This document shows positions 1 through 7,457 of a DNA stretch of 64,000 bases, piece after piece. The notes beneath the pieces were generated by a model. It saw only the letters and a list, made by a program, of their open reading frames with translations, made no database searches and was not told where the DNA came from. The position numbers and the translations under genes are program-made. The stretch's first letter is position 1; the number at the start of each line of letters is the position of its first letter. Source of the stretch: Hymenobacter frigidus (GTDB lineage: Bacteria > Bacteroidota > Bacteroidia > Cytophagales > Hymenobacteraceae); contig NZ_BMGY01000010.1 of the NCBI RefSeq assembly GCF_014640435.1, positions 34,735-98,734 on the forward strand, written 5' to 3'.

Positions 1-203
1 CGGCCCGCCGGGTCCAGCCGCGGCGCAGGACCGCCGCTGGGCGGCAAGGCCGCCACCGAACCCGTGGTGCGCTGCCGGCACAAGAGTTTGTCCACAAAGG
101 CGATGGATACCCTAAACTGGGCCGCCACCTGATAAATGCGGACCCCTGGCAGGGCACAGGCGGCCACCACACGCTCCCGCAAATCAATCGAATACGCTTT
201 CAT
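1..203 (-). CDS. IS630-type transposase, N-terminal part (cut by window edge)
   Basis: Reading the minus strand from an ATG at 203 gives an N-terminus beginning MKAYSIDLRERVVAAC, followed by a helix-turn-helix-like stretch (QVAAQFRVSIAFVDKLL) and a glycine/proline-rich linker (GGPAPRLD). This is the DNA-binding domain of IS630-family transposases, whose DDE catalytic domain would lie outside the window to the left. The frame is open to base 1, so it cannot be told whether the element is intact. A decayed relative with the same MKAYS start lies at 25178-25508. A perfect palindrome begins 62 bases upstream of the start codon and may belong to the element end. Confidence 0.7.
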   Translation of the reverse strand, partial: MKAYSIDLRERVVAACALPGVRIYQVAAQFRVSIAFVDKLLCRQRTTGSVAALPPSGGPAPRLDPAG

Positions 204-264
204 ACCGAAAAATAGGTGAAAATCTGTACACGGAACAGGAAACCGCTCTAAAAGCCGTATAAAT

Positions 265-337
265 CCCTCCTGCATACGTGCTGCCTTCCTCCGTATTTGA
301 TACAAATACGGAGGAAGGCAGCACGTATGCAGGAGGG
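265..337. repeat. Perfect 35-bp inverted repeat with 3-base loop
   Basis: Bases 265-299 are the exact reverse complement of 303-337, leaving only ATA as the loop. It sits between an IS630 transposase start (203) and the response regulator start (392). It is not followed by a T-run, so it is not a typical intrinsic terminator. It could be two abutting transposon ends around a TA target, a MITE, or a regulatory hairpin. A reading frame through it would extend the downstream response regulator to 278, but that extension has no family support. Confidence 0.9.
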
Positions 338-391
338 GGCCCAACCTTGTCGGCTACCACTCGTTTCGTGATTTATATATTTTTCCTAGCT

Positions 392-1045
392 ATGACTCGC
401 TTATTACTTGCTGATGACCACACTATTCTGCGCGACGGCATCCGGGCACTGCTTTCGGCCGAGCCCGACCTCGAGGTAGTGGGCGAGGCCAGCAACGGAG
501 CCGAAGTGCTGACGATTCTCGAAACTACCCCCGTCGACGTGGTGCTGATGGACGTGCAAATGCCCGTACTCGATGGTTTTGCGACCATGCCCGAGCTGCG
601 CCGCCGCTTTCCCGAGGTGCGGGTGCTGGTGCTCACCATGCTCGACCACGAAAACTACGTGGCCCGCATGATGGAGGCCGGGGCATTGGGCTACGTTTTG
701 AAGAACGCGGCCATCGGCGAAATCACGCACGCCATCCGGACGGTGGCGGCCGGCAACCCGTTTTTGTGCACTGAAATTGGGCTCAACATGCTGTATAAGT
801 TGGTTGGTCAATCGGTAAGCCAAACCGACGAAACCAGCGGCAACACCGGGGCCGACCTCACCGCCCGCGAACTGGAGGTGCTTAAACTCATTGCCGAAGG
901 CCTGACCAACGGGGAGATTTCCGACAAGCTTTTCATCAGCAAGCGCACCACCGAAACCCACCGCCAGAACATCATTGCCAAAACCCAGGCCAAGAACACG
1001 GCCGCCCTCATCAAGCTGGCCGTGAGCCGGGGCCTTATTTCCTGA
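392..1045 (+). CDS. NarL/FixJ-family response regulator (receiver + LuxR HTH)
   Basis: A 217-residue two-domain transcription regulator. The receiver domain (about 1-120) shows the acidic pair D8-D9, the phospho-acceptor D54 in the MDVQMP motif, T82 and K104. The C-terminal domain (about 150-217) has the LuxR signature LTARELEVLKLIAEGLTNGEI with a recognition helix around SKRTTETHRQNI. The ATG at 392 was chosen because MTRLLLADDH is the canonical start of the family. The longer frame from 278 reads through the palindrome. No histidine kinase is adjacent, so it is an orphan here. The gene downstream faces the opposite way. Confidence 0.92.
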   Translation: MTRLLLADDHTILRDGIRALLSAEPDLEVVGEASNGAEVLTILETTPVDVVLMDVQMPVLDGFATMPELRRRFPEVRVLVLTMLDHENYVARMMEAGALGYVLKNAAIGEITHAIRTVAAGNPFLCTEIGLNMLYKLVGQSVSQTDETSGNTGADLTARELEVLKLIAEGLTNGEISDKLFISKRTTETHRQNIIAKTQAKNTAALIKLAVSRGLIS

Positions 1046-1104
1046 GCGCGGCGGGGCGTCGGACATTATTTCTGGTTCCAACGCCAATCTGCTCAACGCC
1101 CGGC

Positions 1105-1827
1105 TCAGTTCAGCATTCCGCCGATGGTGCCGATGGTGAGGGCCACGATGACCGTGTTGAAGAGGAAGGAAATAAGGCTGTGCAGCAGGGCCGTGCGGCG
1201 AATATCGCGGCTGCTGATGCCAATGTCAGCGGTTTGGGCCGTCATGCCCACTACGAAGGAGAAATAGGCAAAATCGAGGTAATTAGGTTCGAGCTTGTCC
1301 TGGTCGTCCTTGCCGGTGTCGTCGGGAAACACCAGGCCGCCGCAGTCGTTGCCCTGCTCATCGGTGTCGTAGTAAGCGTGGGCGTAGCGGAGCGTAAACA
1401 CGCAATGCACCAGCGCCCACGCCAAGGCCACGGCCCCCACCCCCAGCGCCAAATGCAGCACTTTGCCTTTTTCGGGCAGGCTTTTGAGCGTGCTCAACAG
1501 GCTCACCACGGCTATCAGGCTGGCCAGCGCCCCGCCAATTACCACGGCGGAAGCGGCACTGCGGGGAAAGTCCTCGCTGGCCGCCACCCGCCGGATGTCA
1601 TCAACATCAGCCAGCCGCATGCTCAGGATAATGAGTGCCAGGCTGGTGACCGCAAACCCGTCCCAGCCCGCCACGGCGCGGGCCAGTGGGGTCAACGAAT
1701 CGGAAGTAAGAAAAAACGCGAGCCCGCCCGCGAGGATACCCAAGCCCAAGCGCCACGGAAGGCGCAGAAAACGACCAAAAAGGCTTGCTTTCGGTTTTGA
1801 GGCAGTTGGTTTCGCAGGTTTTGACAT
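1105..1827 (-). CDS. DUF1345 family membrane protein
   Basis: A 240-residue integral membrane protein. After a basic, lysine-rich cytoplasmic N-terminus (1-25), about five hydrophobic helices can be seen, near residues 28-45, 55-70, 92-112, 125-145 and 213-236. The conserved segment YLDFAYFSFVVGMTAQTADIGISS close to the C-terminus is the hallmark of the DUF1345 family. The biochemical role of that family is not established. It is convergent with the response regulator and divergent from pncB, about 90 bases apart, so it is probably monocistronic. Confidence 0.8.
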   Translation of the reverse strand: MSKPAKPTASKPKASLFGRFLRLPWRLGLGILAGGLAFFLTSDSLTPLARAVAGWDGFAVTSLALIILSMRLADVDDIRRVAASEDFPRSAASAVVIGGALASLIAVVSLLSTLKSLPEKGKVLHLALGVGAVALAWALVHCVFTLRYAHAYYDTDEQGNDCGGLVFPDDTGKDDQDKLEPNYLDFAYFSFVVGMTAQTADIGISSRDIRRTALLHSLISFLFNTVIVALTIGTIGGMLN

Positions 1828-1919
1828 AGGATGGCAAGGTAGTACCGGACCGATTTGGCGGCCCCGGTTGCGGGGGCAGTTTGCGCGGACTGAAGCGGAG
1901 ATTCCCGTACTTTGCCCAC

Positions 1920-3410
1920 ATGAACCCTGCCCCGCTATCCGGCCTCTACACGCCTTCGCTCGCCCTCGTTACCGATTTGTATCAACTCACGATGGCTTAC
2001 GGCTACTGGCAACAGGGCATGCAGGACCGCGAGGCCGTATTTCACCTGTATTTCCGCAAAGCGCCGTTTCAAGGCGGCTACGCGGTGGCGGCCGGGCTGG
2101 CACTGGCCGTGGACTGGGTCGAAAACCTGAAATTTTCCGACGATGACCTCGCCTACCTCGGCAGCCTGCGCGGCAGTAAAGGCACGGTCATGTTTCCGGC
2201 CGAATTCCTGGAATACCTGCGCCAACTGAAATTCACCTGCGATATTGACGCTGTGGCCGAAGGCACCGTGGTATTCGGCAACGAGCCGCTGTTGCGGGTG
2301 CGCGGGCCGCTGCTGCAAGCCCAGCTGCTGGAAACGGCGCTGCTCACGCTCATTAACTTTCAAACCCTGGTGGCCACCAAAGCCGCCCGTATCCGCGAGG
2401 CCACCGGGCCCACCGACCAGGTGCTGGAGTTCGGCCTGCGCCGCGCCCAGGGTTTTGATGGGGGCCTGGGGGCGAGCCGCGCCGCCTACCTCGGCGGGGC
2501 CGATGCTACCTCCAACGTGCTGGCCGGGATGCGCTATGGCATTCCGGTGCGCGGCACCCACGCCCACAGTTGGGTGCAGGCCTTTGCCAATGAAACAGAG
2601 GCGTTTTCGGCCTACGCCCAGGCGTTCCCCGACGACTCGGTGTTTCTCGTCGATACCTACGATACCATCGAGGGCGTGCGCCAGGCCATCAAGGTGGCCC
2701 GGGAGATGCGCGCCAATGGCTACGAATTGGCTGGTATCCGCCTCGATTCGGGCGACCTGGCCTACCTCAGCCGCGAGGCGCGGGCGGTACTCGACGAGGC
2801 CGGCTTCACCGAAACGCGCATCGTGGCCAGCAACGATTTGGAAGAAAACCTCATTACCAGCCTCAAGCAGCAGGGGGCCCGCATCGATACCTGGGGCGTG
2901 GGCACGCAGCTCGTGACGGCCTACAATCAGGCCGCGCTAGGAGGCGTCTACAAGCTGGCCGCCCTGCGCAAAGCCGATGACTCGGGCTGGGACTTCACCA
3001 TCAAGCTCTCCGAGCAGGTGGCCAAAACCAGCATTCCCGGCATTCTGCAAGTGCGCCGTTATCTGAATGAATACGGCAAGCCCCGCGCCGATATGCTCTA
3101 CAACACCGCCGAGCCCCTCCCCGACCAGCTCACTATTGTGGACCCGGCCGACAACACCCGCCGCCTGGTCATCAAGCCCGAAACCACCTTCCGCGAGCTG
3201 CTGGAGCCGGTATTCCGCCAGGGCCAACGCGTGCTGGACCTGCCCACCCTGGCCGAAAGCCGCGCCCACGCCCAGCGCGAAGTGCAAAGCCTCGACCCCG
3301 GCATCCGCCGCTTCCTCAACCCCCACATTTATCCCGTTGGCCTCGAAATGAGCCTTTATGATTACCGCACCCAGCTCATTCTGGAAAAGCGCCCGGTGCG
3401 TGGGGCGTGA
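1920..3410 (+). CDS. pncB: Nicotinate phosphoribosyltransferase
   Basis: Catalyses the ATP-dependent joining of nicotinate and PRPP to give nicotinate mononucleotide, the entry step of NAD salvage in the cytosol. The 496-residue product carries the family start LVTDLYQLTMAYGYW, the EFGLRRAQG motif (about 170-178), and GTHAHSW (about 212-218), which holds the histidine expected to be phosphorylated. The segment DLEENL and the C-terminal GVGTQL phosphate-binding loop are also present. The ATG at 1920 is preferred over an upstream in-frame ATG at 1881, because family members begin just before the LVTDLYQLTM motif. The length is normal. It is transcribed alone and is divergent from the DUF1345 gene. 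Confidence 0.95.
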   Translation: MNPAPLSGLYTPSLALVTDLYQLTMAYGYWQQGMQDREAVFHLYFRKAPFQGGYAVAAGLALAVDWVENLKFSDDDLAYLGSLRGSKGTVMFPAEFLEYLRQLKFTCDIDAVAEGTVVFGNEPLLRVRGPLLQAQLLETALLTLINFQTLVATKAARIREATGPTDQVLEFGLRRAQGFDGGLGASRAAYLGGADATSNVLAGMRYGIPVRGTHAHSWVQAFANETEAFSAYAQAFPDDSVFLVDTYDTIEGVRQAIKVAREMRANGYELAGIRLDSGDLAYLSREARAVLDEAGFTETRIVASNDLEENLITSLKQQGARIDTWGVGTQLVTAYNQAALGGVYKLAALRKADDSGWDFTIKLSEQVAKTSIPGILQVRRYLNEYGKPRADMLYNTAEPLPDQLTIVDPADNTRRLVIKPETTFRELLEPVFRQGQRVLDLPTLAESRAHAQREVQSLDPGIRRFLNPHIYPVGLEMSLYDYRTQLILEKRPVRGA

Positions 3411-3434
3411 GAACTTTGTGTGCCGGGGCCACTC

Positions 3435-3845
3435 CTAGTCCCAATTACACCAAAAATCAATGCCTTGGTTTTTCAAAATCATTCTTTCACCCTCACTTAA
3501 TCGCATGACGACGTAATCCTCATGGGTTATTGTACCGAGAAGAAGCACATCTTCCTGATAGAAAGCTGGGTCTTCCGCCTCATAGTTATTCCACTCATTG
3601 TATGATTTGGCCCGTGCTTCAGCAACCACGGCCGGAGTTAAAATGAATCGATGGGTGGCAACATATGGCCTTTTAATGTGGGGTGGCACCGGAACCATCG
3701 CAGCGGCAAGTGCCTGAGGCAATTGCCCTTCGGCAAAGACTCTACTTATCTCCATGTGCGTGGCAATTACCAAGGTTTGCTCAAGCACGAGCTGCCAAGC
3801 AGTAGCTGGGAGTTTTTCAAAATTGTCGTGGCAGTAATAGTTCAT
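3435..3845 (-). CDS. Hypothetical protein (136 aa)
   Basis: I do not recognise this protein. It has 136 residues and begins MNYYCHDNFEKLPATAW, with no signal peptide or membrane helix. The middle is rich in hydrophobic and alternating residues (VPPHIKRPYVATHRFILTPAVV), followed by an acidic stretch (NEWNNYEAEDPAFYQED) and a C-terminus ending IDFWCNWD. It is less GC-rich than its neighbours, which may indicate recent acquisition. It lies between pncB (convergent, 24-base gap) and purM (same strand, 48-base gap). The uninterrupted frame and sensible composition suggest a real gene. Confidence 0.6.
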   Translation of the reverse strand: MNYYCHDNFEKLPATAWQLVLEQTLVIATHMEISRVFAEGQLPQALAAAMVPVPPHIKRPYVATHRFILTPAVVAEARAKSYNEWNNYEAEDPAFYQEDVLLLGTITHEDYVVMRLSEGERMILKNQGIDFWCNWD

Positions 3846-3893
3846 ACCGGTTACAGCGGGTGCTTAGCCAACTGGCGGCCGACTCGTTAGGGT

Positions 3894-4991
3894 TTACGCA
3901 TATCGCAACTCGCCCGCGCCCACGCGCAGCGTCACGCCAGCTTCAGCGGTGAGGTGGCCCGCCACTTGCGCATCGTAGCCGCTGGCTTGCAGCGAGGCCA
4001 CTACGGCAGCGGCGCTGGCTTCTTCCGTCACAATCAGCATGCCGGTGCCCATGTTCCAGTAGAGGTAGGCGGTTTCGGCGGTGATGTCGCCGATTTCGCA
4101 GAGGCGCTGCATGGCGGGCAGGGGCTCGAACAGGTTATCGAGCACCGCGCCGAGGCCGTTTTTGAGCACGCGCTGGAAGTTGTCGGCCACGCCGCCGCCG
4201 GTGATGTGGGCGATGCCGTGCAGGGGCAGGCCGGCATCGAGCAGGGCCGTGACGCCGGGCGAGTAGATGAGCGAGGGCGCGAGCATGGCCGCGCCCCAGG
4301 TAGCGTACCGGTCAGCGTCGGTGCCGTCGTAGGGCGCTTCGTGCCAATTGTCGCCGAAGACCTTTTGCAGGGTTTTGCGGGCCAGCGAGTAGCCGTTGGA
4401 ACGGAACGAGGGCGAGCGCAGGGCCACCACCACGTGGCCGGCCTGGGCGGTTTTGCCGCTTAGGGGCTGAGCCAGGCTGGGGTGAAGCACGCCGATGGCC
4501 GTGGAGCACCAGTTGAAGTTCATCTTCGCGCCCGGCCAGCCGCCGATGCGGTTGCCCAGCTCCGCGATTTCGCCGCCGGTGATGGCGATTTTAGTGAAGT
4601 TGGCGGCATCGTGCAGGCCATGCATCAGCTGGTCCACCACATCGTAGTCGAGGTGGTTCACGTCGATGATGTTGGAGAGGTTGGTGGGCACGAAGCCGGC
4701 GGAGATGAGGTCGTCGGCCGTCATGGCGATGAGGTCGTAGCCGAGGGTGTCGTAGGTATTCAAGCGCTCAGCCACTTCAATTTTGGTCCCGATGCCATCG
4801 GAGCTGATGCCGAGGCGCTCGGCCCCGAAACGGATTTCGTTGGAAAAGCCGCCGTCGAGGTCCTGGGCGGGCTCGCCGGGGAGGCCGGCCCGGTTGGCGA
4901 AGGTTTTTTTCGACCAGTTGTAGGCGTTGCGCGAGGCGGCGTTGCCTTCTTCAATGGAGTAGCCGGCGGGGTTATTTTTGTTGTCGTTCAT
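3894..4991 (-). CDS. purM: Phosphoribosylformylglycinamidine cyclo-ligase (AIR synthetase)
   Basis: Performs step 5 of purine synthesis, closing FGAM to AIR with ATP. The 365-residue chain has the PurM-type ATP-binding features: SSDGIGTKIEVAERL near the N-terminus, MTADDLISAGFVPTNL, the glycine-rich HITGGGVADNFQRV and the NMGTGMLIV segment near the C-terminus. These agree with the PurM/AIR synthase superfamily. The N-terminus is a little longer than the E. coli enzyme. It is the last gene of the minus-strand purine block, after purF, separated from it by a 144-base gap that contains a palindromic repeat pair. Confidence 0.93.
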   Translation of the reverse strand: MNDNKNNPAGYSIEEGNAASRNAYNWSKKTFANRAGLPGEPAQDLDGGFSNEIRFGAERLGISSDGIGTKIEVAERLNTYDTLGYDLIAMTADDLISAGFVPTNLSNIIDVNHLDYDVVDQLMHGLHDAANFTKIAITGGEIAELGNRIGGWPGAKMNFNWCSTAIGVLHPSLAQPLSGKTAQAGHVVVALRSPSFRSNGYSLARKTLQKVFGDNWHEAPYDGTDADRYATWGAAMLAPSLIYSPGVTALLDAGLPLHGIAHITGGGVADNFQRVLKNGLGAVLDNLFEPLPAMQRLCEIGDITAETAYLYWNMGTGMLIVTEEASAAAVVASLQASGYDAQVAGHLTAEAGVTLRVGAGELRYA

Positions 4992-4999
4992 CGGGGAGA

Positions 5000-5121
5000 C
5001 CTCACCCCCGGCCCCTCTCCCCAGGAGAGGGGAGCTACGGTGGCGCGGGCGATTTTTTAGTAAGCTTTATAAAATTTTCCGTCAGGCTCCCCTCTCCGCG
5101 GGAGAGGGGCCGGGGGTGAGG
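5000..5121. repeat. Inverted pair of extragenic palindromic (REP-like) repeats
   Basis: Copy 1 (5000-5035) and copy 2 (5086-5121) are inverted with respect to each other. Each contains a short internal hairpin formed by CCCCTCTCC and GGAGAGGGG. The pair fills the purF-purM gap. A diverged third copy lies inside the purN frame at about 7366-7398. This GC-rich unit resembles REP/BIME arrangements and may stabilise or attenuate the polycistronic transcript. Confidence 0.8.
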
Positions 5122-5135
5122 TTATGGCGTAATGC

Positions 5136-6638
5136 TTAGTGCTCCGTCGGCTCGGGCGCTTTGGCGCTTACCGATAGGTTTTTCTTCTCTTTTTTATCGC
5201 CGCGATGGCTGGCGCGCTCTTCCTGCACGTGGCGCAGGTAGTGGGTCACATCGCCCGTGGGGTACTTGCCCGAGAAGCAGGCGAAACAGCTGCCGCCGTG
5301 GCCTTTTTCTTCAGAGAACAGCTCTTCCAAATCCTCCAAATCCTGGTAGATGACGCGGTCGGCTTCGATGTAGCGGCAGATTTCGTCCTCCGATAAGTTG
5401 GCCGCAATCAGCTCGGTGCTCATGGCCATGTCGATGCCGTAGATGCAGGGCGACACGATGGGCGGGGCGCTGGAAATGAAGTACACCTCGGTGGCTCCGG
5501 CCTCGCGCAACAGGCGCACGATACGGCGCGACGTGGTGCCGCGCACGATGCTGTCGTCGACTACAGCCACCTTTTTCCCTTCCACAAACTCGCGGATGGG
5601 GTTGAGCTTTTTCTTCACCACGTCCTCGCGGCCGGCCTGGGTGGGCACGATGAATGAGCGGCCCATGTGGTTGTTTTTCACCAGCGCCCGGCGATAAGGC
5701 ACGCCGATGGCTTCGGCCAAGCCGGAAGCGGCGAAGTAACCGGAGCTGGGTACGTCAATCACCATGTCGGGCTTGAGACCGGCGTCGGCCACCTTGCGGG
5801 CCAGGCGCTTGCCCAGGCGTACCCGCTCGCGGGCCACCAGCCGGCCGTGAATCACGGAGTCTTCGCGGGCGAAATAGATTTGCTCGAACGCGCAGAAGTG
5901 CTTGGGCAGCTCATACGGGTTCTTGCGGTGCACCTCGAAGTTGTTGTCGATGAAAATGGCCTGGCCGGGGCCCACGTTTTCGATGAATTCAAAGTCCAGG
6001 TAATCAAAGCAGGTGCTTTCCGACACGAAGGCGTACACCGGGCCCTTGGGCGTATCGCGGCGGCCCAGCACCAGCGGCCGAATGGCCAGCGGGTCGGTGA
6101 AGGCCAGCAGGCCGTGCCCGGCAATCATGGTGATGGTCGCGTAGGCGCCCTTCACCAGCTCCTGGGTGGTTTCGACGGCATCGAAAATATCGACCACCGA
6201 TATGTTATCCAGGTTTTTCACGCGTAGCTCCGAAGCGAAGGTGTACATAATAAGCTCCAGGTCGTTGGTGGTTTTGGGCAGCACGTGGTACTGCTCGTGC
6301 AAGCGCTTGGCCACCTCGCGGAAGTTGATGACGTTGCCATTGTGCACCATGGCCAAGCCGAAGGGGTAGCTGGTGGTGAAGGGCTGCGCGAGGTCCGAAT
6401 CGTTGGCTCCCTGCGTGGTGTAGCGCACATGGCCGATGCCGGTGTGGCCCTTCAGCTTCTTCACGTGCTTGGGCTTGAACACGTCGTTGACGAGCCCCTG
6501 GCCTTTGTGCAGATGGAAAGAATCATCAAAAGTGGCGATGCCGGCCGCATCCTGCCCCCGGTGCTGGAGGGCGGTGAGGCCGACAATCATATCGGCCACA
6601 ACGTTATCGGGACCGTGAAAACCTACTATTCCGCACAT
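5136..6638 (-). CDS. purF: Amidophosphoribosyltransferase
   Basis: Makes phosphoribosylamine from PRPP and glutamine, the first committed step of purine synthesis. The 500-residue protein starts MCGIVGFHG, so Cys2 becomes the N-terminal nucleophile after Met removal. The class II glutaminase domain includes ALQHRGQDAAGI and GHVRYTTQG. The phosphoribosyltransferase domain has the PRPP loop VAVVDDSIVRGTTSRR. Cysteines in CAFEQIYFARED, SPCIYGIDM and SCFACFSGKYPT match the positions that bind an Fe-S cluster in the Bacillus subtilis type, so this is probably an oxygen-sensitive Fe-S enzyme (inference). The long charged C-terminal tail after YPTGDV is unusual. Confidence 0.95.
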   Translation of the reverse strand: MCGIVGFHGPDNVVADMIVGLTALQHRGQDAAGIATFDDSFHLHKGQGLVNDVFKPKHVKKLKGHTGIGHVRYTTQGANDSDLAQPFTTSYPFGLAMVHNGNVINFREVAKRLHEQYHVLPKTTNDLELIMYTFASELRVKNLDNISVVDIFDAVETTQELVKGAYATITMIAGHGLLAFTDPLAIRPLVLGRRDTPKGPVYAFVSESTCFDYLDFEFIENVGPGQAIFIDNNFEVHRKNPYELPKHFCAFEQIYFAREDSVIHGRLVARERVRLGKRLARKVADAGLKPDMVIDVPSSGYFAASGLAEAIGVPYRRALVKNNHMGRSFIVPTQAGREDVVKKKLNPIREFVEGKKVAVVDDSIVRGTTSRRIVRLLREAGATEVYFISSAPPIVSPCIYGIDMAMSTELIAANLSEDEICRYIEADRVIYQDLEDLEELFSEEKGHGGSCFACFSGKYPTGDVTHYLRHVQEERASHRGDKKEKKNLSVSAKAPEPTEH

Positions 6639-6672
6639 GGGATGGGGTATTTAATAAAGTGTTTTTAAGAAC

Positions 6673-6787
6673 GTCATGTCGAGCGCAGCCGAGACATCTC
6701 GCTCGCTTCGTTGCAGTAGCATTAATTACTCCTGAGCTAGAGATGCTTCGACAAGCTCAGCATGATGTTTTTTTACTCGACATGACG
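6673..6787. repeat. Intergenic inverted repeat, ACGTCATG...GAGCG type
   Basis: The left arm starts ACGTCATGTCGAGCGCAGCC and the right part contains GATGCTTCGACAAGCTCAGC followed by a T-run and CGACATGACG. The same family, in a better conserved form, occurs at 14665-14790 upstream of purL. The right arm overlaps the last codons of purN. A family of chromosomal repeats with terminator-like folding is the simplest reading. Confidence 0.65.
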
Positions 6788-7434
6788 GCCTGTTTGTTTT
6801 GAATCAAATCAGCCAAAGCCTGCGCGTACAGCGCATGCTCCACGGCCAGCCCGCGGCGCTCCACTTCCGCCAGCGTATCGGCCCCGCGCAAATCAACCGC
6901 CTGCTGGGCAAGAATGGGGCCGGTATCCAAGCCCTCATCCACCAGATGCACGGTGATTTTGGTTTCGGGCAGCTGATTTTCAAACGCCCACTCGTAAGCG
7001 TGCAAGCCCTGGTGTTGATGAGTATCAGCCGGATGAATATTGAGAATGCGGCCCGCAAAGGGCTGAATAAACGCCGATGACAGAATACGCATGTAGCCTG
7101 CCAGCACCACCAAATCGGGCTGATACTGCTGTAGCAGCTGGGCCGCTTCGGTATCAAAAGCTTCGCGCTTGCGGCCCTGGCTGGGCAGCGCCGCTACGGG
7201 GCACCCCAGGGCTGCCGCCGCTTCGAGGCCAAAAGCATCGGGCTTGTTGCTGAATACGACGACCACTTCGGCGAGGCCTTTTAACACGCCCGATTTTGTC
7301 GCTTCGACCAAAGCCAGCATGTTGGAACCCCGGCCCGAAAGCAGAATGGCCAAGCGGACTACTCTGCCTCCCAGCCCCTCACCAAAAGGGAGAGGAGCCT
7401 GACGAAAGTGCTCGAATGAAGTGAGGAGGTTCAT
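6757..7434 (-). CDS. purN: Phosphoribosylglycinamide formyltransferase
   Basis: Transfers a formyl group from 10-formyl-tetrahydrofolate to GAR. The core begins at about residue 27 with RLAILLSGRGSNMLALVEA, the expected PurN N-terminal strand and substrate loop. Further on are VVLAGYMRILSSAF, the catalytic segment ILNIHPADTHQHQG and VHLVDEGLDTGPILAQ. The usual motif is NIHPSLLP, so the substitution after HP is noteworthy. The first 25 residues include APLPFGEGLGGR, which is simply the translation of a REP-like repeat. No ATG or GTG lies between the repeat and the core; only a TTG at 7353 would remove it. The repeat-derived leader is therefore either translated or bypassed by a TTG start. Confidence 0.9.
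   Translation of the reverse strand: MNLLTSFEHFRQAPLPFGEGLGGRVVRLAILLSGRGSNMLALVEATKSGVLKGLAEVVVVFSNKPDAFGLEAAAALGCPVAALPSQGRKREAFDTEAAQLLQQYQPDLVVLAGYMRILSSAFIQPFAGRILNIHPADTHQHQGLHAYEWAFENQLPETKITVHLVDEGLDTGPILAQQAVDLRGADTLAEVERRGLAVEHALYAQALADLIQNKQAVMSSKKTSC
7366..7398. repeat. REP-like repeat inside the purN 5' coding region
   Basis: The segment reads as a diverged single copy of the palindromic unit found twice at 5000-5121: CCTCCCAGCCCCTCACC, a short loop, then GGGAGAGGAGC. On the minus strand it encodes residues 13-23 of PurN (PLPFGEGLGG). Confidence 0.7.
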
Positions 7435-7457
7435 TTAGTATGGCTGAGCTGCTGGCT

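Noticed and set aside
278-391. N-terminal extension of the response regulator through the palindrome
   Set aside because: The extension is encoded by the palindrome and has no family similarity; the canonical receiver starts at the ATG at 392.
404-1096. Long minus-strand frame opposite the response regulator
   Set aside because: It is a shadow frame with the composition expected from the complement of a GC-rich gene.
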